10,853 bases of DNA from an uncultured Actinomycetes bacterium. Its GTDB lineage: Bacteria; Actinomycetota; Acidimicrobiia; Acidimicrobiales; RAAP-2. Under the pieces are notes generated by a model that saw only the letters and a program-made list of their open reading frames with translations, was not told where the DNA came from and made no database searches. Location: positions 1 to 10,853 of the forward strand of contig CAINVQ010000179.1 of the NCBI GenBank assembly GCA_903854175.1, in the 5' to 3' direction. The position numbers were made by a program, and so were the translations under genes. This document shows, piece after piece, positions 1 through 7,393 of the stretch; within the stretch, counting starts at the first letter, position 1, and each line of letters begins with the position of its first letter.

Positions 1-40
1 ATGCATCACTATGTTGAAAACTTTTAAAGGCTGTAAATGA
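1..40 (+). other. possible 3' end of an upstream gene
   Basis: Two plus-strand frames could be the tail of a gene that begins before the window. One frame ends in TGA at 38-40, giving an ATGA overlap with the next gene's start, as seen elsewhere in this window. The other frame ends in TAA at 25-27. Only 8 to 12 residues are visible, so neither can be identified or chosen with confidence. Confidence 0.3.
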
Positions 41-1194
41 CTTGGAACATTGCACAGTGCAATCTTGGTACTGGACTTCCCTTAGAAGGAATTCGAATTC
101 TTGACTTTTCTCGAGTACTGGCAGGTCCGCTCTGCGCAATGGTGGTAGGCGACCTTGGGGCTGACGTTATAAAAATCGAAGGACCAGAGGGTGATCCAGT
201 TAGAGGACTTGCCCCACCTCGATTCGGTGATGATGCAACGTATTACTTGGCTGTGAATCGCCACCGTAGAAATGTGGTTGCTGATCTACGAAACGAGAAG
301 GACTTCGCTGCTGTAAGTGATCTTGTTCGCCAGGCTGATGCGGTGGTTGAGAACTTTCTCCCAAATCAGATTCGTGCACTGAATATAGAAAAGCTAAAGG
401 CTATTAACCCAGACTGTATTTGGATAAGCATCACTCCTGCATCGTCTGGAGGACCTGTTTCCAGCGATCCTTCGTTTGACCTTTTGGCACAAGCACGCTC
501 AGGAATTATGGGAGTTACCGGAACCGCTGATGGTGAGCCAACAAAAATTGGAGCACCAATTGCAGACGTGCTTTCGGGTCTCTATGCAGCAGTAGGTCTC
601 GTTACGGGATTATTTGCGAAGCTTTCTGGAAGACCAGGCAGGAGTTTTGAAGCGCCACTTCTCGAGTCAATGATGAGTGCACTTGTTAATCAAGCTCAGG
701 GCTACCTAGCAACTGGTGTTAACCCACAGCGCCTTGGTAATGATCATCCGAGCATCGCACCATATGGTCCGGTAAAAACAAAAGATGGATACCTCTTGTT
801 AGCGGTTGGTACCGATGGTCAATACGAAAAACTTGTTGAAGCGCTGGCGAGCCAAGAACTTTCGTCTCACACTGAGTGGAAACTCAATGATGTTCGAGTT
901 AAAGAGTTGGCAAAAATGAGAAGTGTTCTTAATTCAATTTTCGAGCAGTCAACTACTGACGAATGGCTCAAGCGACTTTCTCACTGTGGAGTTCCAATGT
1001 CACCGATACTTGACGTTGCCGGGGCATTTGCACAAGAGCAAATAGCTGGTGGAGATTTCACGGGAACCATGTCAACCCCCGCAGGTGTAATTAAGGCAAT
1101 GCGCACGCCGCTAATTATTGATGGTAAGCGACCTGAGATTCGATCGGGTCCTCGCGCAATGGGCGAAGACACACAAGAAATCTTTGATAATTAG
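37..1194 (+). CDS. CaiB/BaiF family (family III) CoA-transferase
   Basis: Class III CoA-transferase of 385 residues, expected to move CoA between organic-acid thioesters and free acids in the cytoplasm; the substrate cannot be read from sequence. The N-terminal hallmark is present: LEGIRILDFSRVLAGP (about 16-31), then GDLGADVIKIE (38-48) and a VENF block near 104-107. The family's catalytic aspartate is expected in the xADxxxG motif and is seen as D177 in PIADVLSG. A DLLAQARSGIMGVTG segment precedes it. Length is near the family norm (about 390-420). The ATG at 37 has AAAGG at 26-30, six bases upstream. The 3' end overlaps the convergent nitroreductase by 4 bp. Such enzymes often serve carnitine, bile-acid, oxalate or fatty-acid CoA metabolism; nothing nearby decides which. 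Alpha-methylacyl-CoA racemase belongs to the same fold and cannot be fully excluded. Confidence 0.9.
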   Translation: MTWNIAQCNLGTGLPLEGIRILDFSRVLAGPLCAMVVGDLGADVIKIEGPEGDPVRGLAPPRFGDDATYYLAVNRHRRNVVADLRNEKDFAAVSDLVRQADAVVENFLPNQIRALNIEKLKAINPDCIWISITPASSGGPVSSDPSFDLLAQARSGIMGVTGTADGEPTKIGAPIADVLSGLYAAVGLVTGLFAKLSGRPGRSFEAPLLESMMSALVNQAQGYLATGVNPQRLGNDHPSIAPYGPVKTKDGYLLLAVGTDGQYEKLVEALASQELSSHTEWKLNDVRVKELAKMRSVLNSIFEQSTTDEWLKRLSHCGVPMSPILDVAGAFAQEQIAGGDFTGTMSTPAGVIKAMRTPLIIDGKRPEIRSGPRAMGEDTQEIFDN

Positions 1195-1874
1195 TTTTTA
1201 AAGACATCACCATTGAATGAATCAATGGTTGTGAAGTCTTGAACGTTTCTTCTCGTTAGCTTGGTGTGGCGCTTCTGTGGGTGGCCCAAAGTAACAATTG
1301 ATGCAACTGCAAACGTTGAGGGAATTTCGAGCACGTCCATTATCTGCTGTTCGTTCTTGATTGCGACAGTTGTCATTACGCCACCGAGGTCATGTTCACG
1401 AGCTGCAAGGAGAATGTTCCAAACAAATGGGTAGAGCGACGCTCCACCAACTATTTGGTAGCGATCTAAGTCACGGTCTAGTGCCGCGAGAATTTCTAAG
1501 TCAGCACAGATCACGAGCATTACTGGAACATTCTGCAATGTCTCAGGAAATCCATCTGGTTTTGAAATCGCTTCTGCGGCACTACGTTGCGCTAATGCTG
1601 CTTGGCGATCTGCGTCGCTCGCAAGAGGTGAGAACGGTATTACTCCTGCAAGCAAATGACTGATGTAGTCATGCCACGCATCTAGGTAGATGTCTCTAAT
1701 TTTCCTTCGCTGTGAGGCGTCTTTAACAACTATGACTTTCCATGCTTGGCGGTTACCGCCAGATGGTGCAAAGCGTGCTGTGTCAAGAATGTCGTACAGA
1801 ACGGCGTCGCTTACTGGCTCGTTTGAGTATTCACGAATTGAGCCGGTGGTCTTTAGGGCATCGTTAATTTCCAT
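1191..1874 (-). CDS. nitroreductase family flavoprotein
   Basis: FMN-dependent NAD(P)H oxidoreductase of the nitroreductase superfamily, 227 residues, cytoplasmic. The N-terminal FMN-phosphate region shows SIREYS (12-17) and APSGGNRQAW (36-45), matching the family's R-S-x-R and APSxxNxQPW blocks, with Ala where Pro is usual. Further on are GGASLYPFVWNILLAA and LGGVMTT, the family's second flavin and dimer region. The natural substrate is unknown; members reduce nitro groups, quinones or flavins, or act in dehalogenation and ring-cleavage steps. The ATG at 1874 has AGGG seven bases upstream (complement of 1882-1885). It starts 24 bp after the end of the ABC permease on the same strand, so it is probably the third gene of that operon. 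Its stop codon interlocks with that of the convergent CoA-transferase (TTAG at 1191-1194). Confidence 0.88.
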   Translation of the reverse strand: MEINDALKTTGSIREYSNEPVSDAVLYDILDTARFAPSGGNRQAWKVIVVKDASQRRKIRDIYLDAWHDYISHLLAGVIPFSPLASDADRQAALAQRSAAEAISKPDGFPETLQNVPVMLVICADLEILAALDRDLDRYQIVGGASLYPFVWNILLAAREHDLGGVMTTVAIKNEQQIMDVLEIPSTFAVASIVTLGHPQKRHTKLTRRNVQDFTTIDSFNGDVFKN

Positions 1875-1898
1875 TACGACACCCTAGAGCGACTACTA

Positions 1899-2693
1899 CT
1901 AAGCGTCTCGACGCTGGAAGACAAATATTCCGATGCCCCAAAGAATCACTGTGTAGAGCACTAAAAGCATCGCCGAAGTCCAAGGTGAGAAGCCGTTTGG
2001 AATTGGAGTCACAGACATCATTTCTCGCCCTAAGTACGAAGGTTCAAATTTGGTGAGTGAGTCTTGGATACTTTGCGGGAAGAAAAAAAGCACAAGTGGA
2101 ATAACTAGAACAATTCCCACGTAGGCGCTGATTGCTGCGGCACTTTGGCGAAGCAGCATTCCAAGGCTAAAGCCAATAACTGAAAGCAGCATGAGATAAA
2201 ACCCACCAAAAATTACAGCTCGCAAATCGGCACCATTGGTAAGAGTGTCGGGGACTGAAGAATTCATATTTCCATAGATTGCTTGTCCAATAAAGAAGGC
2301 TGCGAAGCACACGGCTTCACTCACGAGCAACATAGAAATTTTTAATACACCAGTCTTGGCGGTTATTAGCTTCCATCTGTTTGGAACAGCCGCCAATGTT
2401 GTCCTGATAGAGCCAGTCGTGTACTCAGTGGTTATAAAAAGCGACCCAATTACACCAACTGCAAATTGTGCGAGCGCAGTTCCAACGAGACTTGTAGCGA
2501 TTGGATCAAACGTAAGTCGCGTTCGTTCTGAACCGGGGGAGTTCCAGTTTGCATGAATAAGTGAAGTCACCAATATGCCCAGCCCTATTGTGAGCACGAC
2601 AAAGACAATCATTCCAAAAATTGTGGACCGAACGCTTCGGAACTTTATCCATTCCGACTTCATTGTCGATAGGAGAGTCACTTCGTTATTCAT
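1899..2693 (-). CDS. ABC-2 type transporter permease
   Basis: Membrane subunit of an ABC-2 class exporter, 264 residues. Six hydrophobic segments are visible at about 24-47, 67-88, 116-140, 157-181, 186-206 and 239-259. Between segments 2 and 3 lies the TTEYTTGSIRTTLAAVPNR stretch, typical of actinobacterial and firmicute permeases of this kind. The ATG at 2693 has AGGAG six bases upstream (within 2700-2704) and overlaps the end of the ATPase gene by 8 bp, so the two are translationally coupled and form one transporter. Families of this type export antibiotics, lipids or peptides, or give self-protection; the cargo cannot be inferred. The ATPase-permease pair is probably a dimer of each subunit, as one permease gene is present. 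Confidence 0.9.
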   Translation of the reverse strand: MNNEVTLLSTMKSEWIKFRSVRSTIFGMIVFVVLTIGLGILVTSLIHANWNSPGSERTRLTFDPIATSLVGTALAQFAVGVIGSLFITTEYTTGSIRTTLAAVPNRWKLITAKTGVLKISMLLVSEAVCFAAFFIGQAIYGNMNSSVPDTLTNGADLRAVIFGGFYLMLLSVIGFSLGMLLRQSAAAISAYVGIVLVIPLVLFFFPQSIQDSLTKFEPSYLGREMMSVTPIPNGFSPWTSAMLLVLYTVILWGIGIFVFQRRDA

Positions 2694-3606
2694 GAGGAAC
2701 TCCTAGTTTGCCGCCACCGTATTCGACACTGTCGGCGGTGAGATCCATAAAGACTTCTTCAAGTGACGCACGCTGTGGCGTTAGCTCCAAGATTGTGATG
2801 CCATCTCTAAACGCAATGGCACCTACTTGATCAGAAGTGAGTCCACTAACAGTTAGTCCAAGATCATTAATTTCAGTCACCTCAGCGTTTTGCGCAGTGA
2901 GGCTAGAAGTGAGCTTCTTGATGTCAGATGCACGTACGAACACGGTTCCATGTGCTGTTGCGGTGAGGTCGTCAACGGAGCCCTGGGTAATAAATTTTCC
3001 TCGACCAATGACAATGATTTGGTCTGCACTTACTGCCATTTCACTCATTAAGTGAGAACTTACGAAAACTGTTCGCCCTTCGTTCGCGAGTGAACGGAAG
3101 AACTCCCTTATCCATCGGATTCCTTCGGGGTCAAGACCATTTACTGGCTCGTCGAAAAGAAGTACCCCTGGGTCACCAAGTAACGCTCCAGCGATTCCGA
3201 GTCGCTGACTCATTCCAAGCGAATAGCCACCAACTTTTTTATTAGCGACAGATTCAATTCCTACAAACTCAAGTACTTCATCGACACGAGTTTTTTTAAT
3301 CTTGTTTGATGCTGCTAGCGCTAGAAGATGGTTTCGTGCAGTTCGACCCGGATGAATGGCCTTGGCATCGAGCAGAGCACCAACTTCACGCAGTGGAGCT
3401 TTTAGCTCGTGGTACGTCTTGCCGTTAATTGTTGCTGACCCCTTGGTGGGGTAATCAAGCCCAAGAATAAGTCGCATTGTTGTTGATTTTCCTGATCCAT
3501 TTGGTCCAAGGAATCCAGTAACAACACCGGGCTTAACTTCAAAATCGAGATTGTCTAGAGCTAGCGTGTCGTCGTACTTCTTCGTTAAATGATTAATTTT
3601 CAGCAT
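2686..3606 (-). CDS. ABC transporter ATP-binding protein (exporter, ABC-2 type partner)
   Basis: Nucleotide-binding subunit, 306 residues, cytoplasmic face of the membrane. Walker A GPNGSGKST is at 34-42, the signature region YSLGMSQRLGIA at 128-139 (the LGMxQR variant of LSGGQ, usual in this subfamily), Walker B VLLFDEP at 148-154 with D152/E153, and the H-loop histidine at H185 in SSHLMSEM. The Q-loop region reads GALLDAKAIHPGRT and lacks a recognisable glutamine; I recall this as common in actinobacterial members of this group. A C-terminal extension of roughly 90 residues follows, as in drug- or lantibiotic-type ATPases. It is the first gene of the minus-strand unit and is divergent from msrA. 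No strong Shine-Dalgarno is seen before the ATG at 3606, but MLKINHLTKKY is the normal N-terminus for the family. Confidence 0.93.
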   Translation of the reverse strand: MLKINHLTKKYDDTLALDNLDFEVKPGVVTGFLGPNGSGKSTTMRLILGLDYPTKGSATINGKTYHELKAPLREVGALLDAKAIHPGRTARNHLLALAASNKIKKTRVDEVLEFVGIESVANKKVGGYSLGMSQRLGIAGALLGDPGVLLFDEPVNGLDPEGIRWIREFFRSLANEGRTVFVSSHLMSEMAVSADQIIVIGRGKFITQGSVDDLTATAHGTVFVRASDIKKLTSSLTAQNAEVTEINDLGLTVSGLTSDQVGAIAFRDGITILELTPQRASLEEVFMDLTADSVEYGGGKLGVPHE

Positions 3607-3708
3607 GTTTCATCAGGCTACTGCTCCAGTTCACGTTGCAATCAATAAATATTCATGTCTTTTGGAACAACATGCAGGCAATAGCTGCATTTCCCTTAAT
3701 CTAAAGAT
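3607..3708. promoter_or_regulatory. divergent intergenic region between ABC ATPase and msrA
   Basis: This 102-bp gap must hold the promoters of both divergent genes. I cannot assign convincing -35/-10 pairs on either strand. Neither start codon has a good Shine-Dalgarno, so short or leaderless mRNAs are possible; the msrA ATG at 3709 is preceded by an A/T-rich TAATCTAAAGAT. It also contains the 19-bp dyad listed separately. Confidence 0.5.
3672..3690. repeat. inverted repeat upstream of msrA (ATGCAG-7-CTGCAT)
   Basis: Perfect 6-bp arms, ATGCAG (3672-3677) and CTGCAT (3685-3690), are separated by 7 nt. An outer pair, GGAA (3664-3667) and TTCC (3691-3694), could lengthen the structure across a 4-nt bulge on the left. 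It sits 18 bp before the msrA start. It could be a repressor operator or a 5' leader hairpin; chance is not excluded. Confidence 0.4.
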
Positions 3709-4347
3709 ATGTATTCATCAGTTGAGATGATTTCTCCAGAAAAGGCTCTCAAGGGCAGGTTTAACCCAGTCGATGTTTCTGAGCCTCACCTGCAATTCAA
3801 CATTTCTCTCGAAGATGAAATTCCCAACACCGAAACTGCGTATGTGGCTATGGGCTGTTTCTGGGGTGCAGAGCGTAAATACTGGGAACTTCCTGGCGTC
3901 GTGAACACAGCTGTTGGTTACCAAGGTGGCTACACACCTAACGCAACATATGAAGAAGTATGCACTGGGAAAACTGGTCACTCAGAAGTTGTGAAGGTTG
4001 TGTTTGATCCGAGCAAAGTTTCGTACGCCCAAATTATTCAATGCTTCTATGAAAATCACAATCCAACGCAGGGCTTTCGACAGGGTGCAGATATTGGAAC
4101 GCAGTACCGAAGTGCAATTTATTTCTTAAATCCTGAGCAAGAAAGAATTGCTCGTGAAATAACTAGTGCGTTCCAAGTAACGCTAAATGAGAACCACTAC
4201 GGTACGATCACAACAGAGATCGCATCAGCTGGCGAGTTTTATTATGCAGAGCAGTACCATCAGCAATATCTCATTGCTAATCCAAATGGATACTGTGGTC
4301 TTGGTGGAACTGGCGTTAGTTGTCCAGTTGGTTTAAGTACTAACTAG
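3709..4347 (+). CDS. msrA: peptide-methionine (S)-S-oxide reductase MsrA
   Basis: Reduces the S-epimer of methionine sulfoxide, free or in proteins, back to methionine, with thioredoxin as usual electron donor; cytoplasmic oxidative-damage repair. The active-site motif GCFWGAER is at 49-56 with catalytic C50. Family blocks AVGYQGGYTPNATYEEVCTG (68-87), GHSEVV (90-95) and TQYRSAIYF (131-139) follow. The C-terminus NGYCGLGG...CPVG carries two likely resolving cysteines, C196 and C205, so this is a three-cysteine, thioredoxin-recycled type. At 212 residues with about 45 residues before the catalytic block it resembles the long E. coli form. No MsrB lies in the window. The stop codon interlocks with that of the convergent nitronate monooxygenase gene (CTAG, 4344-4347). 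Confidence 0.97.
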   Translation: MYSSVEMISPEKALKGRFNPVDVSEPHLQFNISLEDEIPNTETAYVAMGCFWGAERKYWELPGVVNTAVGYQGGYTPNATYEEVCTGKTGHSEVVKVVFDPSKVSYAQIIQCFYENHNPTQGFRQGADIGTQYRSAIYFLNPEQERIAREITSAFQVTLNENHYGTITTEIASAGEFYYAEQYHQQYLIANPNGYCGLGGTGVSCPVGLSTN

Positions 4348-5306
4348 TCGCGAGGAAGCCCAGCAATAACTGCTTGAGCTTCTTTAACCATTGAGCGCAC
4401 AATGTCGCCCGCTGGAATGAGTGACGAAATTGCACCAACCACTTGACCAGCTGGGTAGCCCTCAAGGTCAGGGTCAACGCCTACGGCATTAGCGCCAGCG
4501 CCAAGGTGGAATGTTCCGTTTCCAAGTGACTGCATGAGCTGTTCAGGGAACTTCTTTAGAAGCGATGGATCTGCTTCATACATATCTGAAGTTTTATTTT
4601 TCATCACTCGCATTGGCTTGCCACTGAATCCACGAGAAATAGTTGTTCCGTCTTCTTTGCTCGCAAGAATCTTGTCCTGGTAGCCAGGAAGCACTCGAGC
4701 TTCAGGTGTTGCGATAAATCGTGTTCCAACCCAGATGCCGTCTGCACCAAGACTCAGTGCCGCCGCGAGTCCGCGACCATCGAATATTCCACCAGCAGCA
4801 ACAACAGGTATTGCGCCGTTCATTGCATCAACAATCATTGGTACGAGTGGGAAGGTTGCGACTTGTCCGGTGTGACCACCAGCTTCGGTGCCTTGAGCGA
4901 CAACAACATCACATCCAGCATCGAGTGCACGTTTGGCGTGATCAACTTTTCCGCACATTGAGATAACGAGAACATTATTTTTGTGACAGAGATCAACTAC
5001 ATGGCTTGGTACACCGAGGCCGGCAACAAATGTTGTTGCACCGCCTTCAATCAAAATTTCTACATTGCGCATCAGACTGTCGGGGAATGCAGTGAGTAGG
5101 TCAACACCAAATGGCTTAGAAGTGAGAGCCTTGGTTGCAGCGATTTCTTCTGCGAGTACTTCACTCGACATAGTTGAAGCTCCTAGGCAGCCGTATCCAC
5201 CAGCTTCAGAGATTGCAGCGCTGAGAGCGGAGTATGAAACTCCTCCCATTCCAGCCAGCATGATGGGGTATTGGATGCCTAATAGTTCAGTTAATTTCGT
5301 TTTCAT
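4344..5306 (-). CDS. nitronate monooxygenase / FabK-like FMN enzyme (2-nitropropane dioxygenase family)
   Basis: FMN-binding TIM-barrel flavoprotein of 320 residues, cytoplasmic. N-terminal IQYPIMLAGMGGVS (11-24) begins the barrel. The catalytic histidine of the family is seen as H145 in TEAGGHTG. The FMN-phosphate segment is AAGGIFDGRGLAAALSLGAD followed by GIWVGTRF. Class members oxidise toxic nitronates such as propionate-3-nitronate, while relatives (FabK) reduce enoyl-ACP or act on other acyl substrates; sequence inspection alone does not separate these. The ATG at 5306 follows GAGGG (complement of 5310-5314) at a short 3-nt spacing. That Shine-Dalgarno lies in the arm of an inverted repeat. 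The gene is divergent from an MFS exporter and convergent with msrA. Confidence 0.88.
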   Translation of the reverse strand: MKTKLTELLGIQYPIMLAGMGGVSYSALSAAISEAGGYGCLGASTMSSEVLAEEIAATKALTSKPFGVDLLTAFPDSLMRNVEILIEGGATTFVAGLGVPSHVVDLCHKNNVLVISMCGKVDHAKRALDAGCDVVVAQGTEAGGHTGQVATFPLVPMIVDAMNGAIPVVAAGGIFDGRGLAAALSLGADGIWVGTRFIATPEARVLPGYQDKILASKEDGTTISRGFSGKPMRVMKNKTSDMYEADPSLLKKFPEQLMQSLGNGTFHLGAGANAVGVDPDLEGYPAGQVVGAISSLIPAGDIVRSMVKEAQAVIAGLPRD

Positions 5307-5311
5307 TTGCC

Positions 5312-5343
5312 CTCAGTTTCTCATTTCCTAAGAGACTACTGAG
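5312..5343. repeat. imperfect inverted repeat in the leader of the nitronate monooxygenase gene
   Basis: CTCAGT (5312-5317) pairs with ACTGAG (5338-5343), and inside it TCTC (5319-5322) pairs with GAGA (5332-5335), leaving a 9-nt loop and a small asymmetric bulge. On the minus strand the outer arm overlaps the gene's GAGGG ribosome-binding site. It may be an operator or an mRNA hairpin. Confidence 0.4.
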
Positions 5344-5354
5344 TTTGTAACAAA
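5344..5354. repeat. 11-bp palindrome TTTGT-A-ACAAA in divergent promoter region
   Basis: A perfect dyad of 5-bp arms around one base, lying directly beside the preceding inverted repeat, in the middle of the MFS/nitronate monooxygenase intergenic region. Short palindromes like this are typical half-site arrangements for dimeric repressors, but at this length chance is possible. Confidence 0.3.
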
Positions 5355-5374
5355 TTTCACAAGCATGACGTAGA

Positions 5375-5395
5375 CTTCCTTCATCGTAAAGGAAG
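5375..5395 (+). promoter_or_regulatory. inverted repeat covering the ribosome-binding site of the MFS exporter
   Basis: CTTCCTT (5375-5381) and AAGGAAG (5389-5395) are perfect 7-bp complements with a 7-nt loop. The right arm contains the exporter's Shine-Dalgarno (AAGGA, with the ATG at 5401). If formed in the mRNA, the hairpin would hide the ribosome-binding site, so translation could be conditional. As DNA, the same dyad could be a repressor site. Confidence 0.45.
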
Positions 5396-5400
5396 CTGCA

Positions 5401-6960
5401 ATGTCTGAAGAAACACTTGTTCCCATACTTCATAAACGCGATCTGAACTTTGTACTCGGAGCGCTAATGATGGGGATGTTTCTTTCTGCGCTCGATTCAA
5501 CAATCGTCTCTACGGCATTGCCAACAATTGTTGGTGATCTTCATGGGGCTAGCCACCTGAGTTGGGTGGTTGTCGCATATTTACTTGCAACAACTGTCAC
5601 AACACCACTCTGGGGAAAGCTCGGCGACCTTCACGGTCGAAAAGGATATTTCCAAGCATCAATTGTTATCTTTCTCATTGGTTCAATGCTTTGTGGATTC
5701 GCTCACAGCATGATTCAGCTTGTCCTGTTTCGTGCGTTTCAAGGATTAGGTAGTGGTGGACTAATGGTTGGAGCGCAAGCGGTGATGGCTGACGTGATTC
5801 CTCCTCGCGAGCGTGGAAAATATGCCGGTTGGTTTGGAGCAGTATTTGGAACCTCAACAATTGTTGGACCACTTCTTGGTGGCGTTCTTGTTGACTACAC
5901 CTCATGGCGATGGATTTTCTTTGTCAACCTTCCATTAGGTATTGCTGCACTAGTTGCTTGTGCTGCGTACTTGCCGAGCTCAAAGGCTCGAGTACAGCAC
6001 ACAATTGACTATGCGGGAATCTTTACATTGAGTATTTCTGCAACAGCACTCATTCTCTTCACATCACTTGGCGGCATATCTTTCCCTTGGAGCTCATGGC
6101 GCTCAATTGCACTCGTAGGCATCGGAATTTTTGCTGCGATTGCGTGCATATTCATTGAGCGCAAATCAGTCGAACCAATTTTTGCCCCTCGTCTGTTCAA
6201 GAACAAAGTATTTCTCTCAGCATCAGCAATTGGTTTTGTAGTTGGATTTGCCATGTACGGCGCAATGGTGTTCTTGCCTCTCTACTACCAAGATGTTCGA
6301 CTTATTTCTCCAACCATGTCGGGACTTCGACTCGTGCCAATGATGGCGGGACTATTTGCAACATCAATTTTTGCTGGGCAAATGGTTTCAAAGGGCATGC
6401 GGTACCGCCGATTTCCTATAACGGGTACAGCGTTAATGACACTCGGGCTTTGGCTTTTCTCGTTCATTGGTGTCAGCACTTCATCATGGTTGATTGCATT
6501 CTTCATGGTGGTCTTTGGCATGGGACTTGGACTCGTAATGCAGATCCTCACCACCGCAGTGCAGAACGCAGTGCTTCCTGAAGACATTGGTGCTGGAACT
6601 GCTGGGTCAAACTTCTTTCGCTCTATGGGCGGGTCATTCGGCACAGCTGTCTTTGGTGCGCTGTTTGCGAATCAACTTCCAAAAGCTCTCGCAGCAGATG
6701 TTCACGGACTGCCACCAGGAAGTGCGGCAACCTCTGCTTTAAGCTGGACGCCTCAGTATCTTCAACATTTGCCAACGCAAGTTTTCAACGAGATTGCTCA
6801 CGCACTTTCAACGACAATCGCTGGAATGTACATCTGGTCAATTCCATTCGGACTGCTCGCGCTAGCTCTTTCCTTTACCCTGCCAGAGCTGCAGCTTCGA
6901 AAGAGCCTTACTCCACACGCTGACGAAGTACCAATGTCAACTGACGGACACATTCTGTAA
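5401..6960 (+). CDS. MFS drug exporter, DHA2 family (EmrB/QacA type, 14 TM)
   Basis: Proton-driven multidrug or metabolite efflux protein of the inner membrane, 519 residues, the size of a 14-helix DHA2 transporter. Family motifs are plain: LDSTIVSTALPTIVGDL (31-47, motif D1), GKLGDLHGRK (72-81, motif A), RAFQGLGSGG (111-120, motif B) and TSTIVGPLLGG (151-161, motif C of antiporters), followed by SWRWIFFVNLPLG (168-180). The ATG at 5401 has AAGGA with about 7 nt spacing. No membrane-fusion partner or TetR/MarR regulator is adjacent, which is unusual for this group but fits an organism with a single-membrane envelope. The last 53 bp overlap the 3' end of the convergent phosphatase. Cargo is unknown. 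Confidence 0.94.
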   Translation: MSEETLVPILHKRDLNFVLGALMMGMFLSALDSTIVSTALPTIVGDLHGASHLSWVVVAYLLATTVTTPLWGKLGDLHGRKGYFQASIVIFLIGSMLCGFAHSMIQLVLFRAFQGLGSGGLMVGAQAVMADVIPPRERGKYAGWFGAVFGTSTIVGPLLGGVLVDYTSWRWIFFVNLPLGIAALVACAAYLPSSKARVQHTIDYAGIFTLSISATALILFTSLGGISFPWSSWRSIALVGIGIFAAIACIFIERKSVEPIFAPRLFKNKVFLSASAIGFVVGFAMYGAMVFLPLYYQDVRLISPTMSGLRLVPMMAGLFATSIFAGQMVSKGMRYRRFPITGTALMTLGLWLFSFIGVSTSSWLIAFFMVVFGMGLGLVMQILTTAVQNAVLPEDIGAGTAGSNFFRSMGGSFGTAVFGALFANQLPKALAADVHGLPPGSAATSALSWTPQYLQHLPTQVFNEIAHALSTTIAGMYIWSIPFGLLALALSFTLPELQLRKSLTPHADEVPMSTDGHIL

Positions 6961-7393
6961 GTTGCTCTAGGCAGGCATCGAAATCTTTGTCTGTTCCGTA
7001 ATAAGGGTCAGCAACATCCATGTCACGTGGTCCATCAAGAAGGTTGCGCGCGAGCACCACCTGCGTTGAAGGATTCGTTAAGCGGTATTCAATGTCTCGC
7101 ACGTGCTCTCGAGTCATAACAAGCACCACGTCATGGGTATCGAGGTATTCAGTACTTGCAAATTGCCCAAGGGTGCCTGGATCACTAAGACCAGCACGGT
7201 CGAGTGCCCCTCTGGCTCGTTCGTCCATTTCTTTTCCAATGTGCCAGTTCGCAGTTCCAGCACTCGTTACGTTTACGCGAGTCGCCAGCACCTCATCTTG
7301 AGAAATTAGATCTCGAAGGGCGACCTCGGCCATAGGGGAGCGACATATATTGCCGGTGCAAATAACTGCAACATTAAGAGTTTGTGAAGTCAA
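6908..7393 (-). CDS. low-molecular-weight protein tyrosine phosphatase
   Basis: Small cytoplasmic phosphatase that hydrolyses phosphotyrosine; in bacteria it usually reverses tyrosine-kinase or arginine phosphorylation. I chose the TTG at 7393 as start (161 residues): it has AGGG six bases upstream (complement of 7401-7404) and puts the P-loop at the usual place near the N-terminus. From this start the P-loop is CTGNICRS (12-19), with nucleophile C12 and R18. The general-acid loop is VADPYYG with D129-P130. An ATG at 7477 in the same frame would add 28 basic, unconserved-looking residues and leave only 24 bp to the DUF3040 start, so I reject it. The 3' end overlaps the MFS exporter gene by 53 bp. 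No tyrosine kinase is visible nearby. Confidence 0.9.
   Translation of the reverse strand: MTSQTLNVAVICTGNICRSPMAEVALRDLISQDEVLATRVNVTSAGTANWHIGKEMDERARGALDRAGLSDPGTLGQFASTEYLDTHDVVLVMTREHVRDIEYRLTNPSTQVVLARNLLDGPRDMDVADPYYGTDKDFDACLEQLTECVRQLTLVLRQRVE

Noticed and set aside
6285..6644. A 119-codon minus-strand open frame inside the MFS gene
   Set aside because: It is rich in Pro, Ser and Ile, as antisense frames of membrane proteins are, and overlaps conserved transmembrane helices of the exporter.
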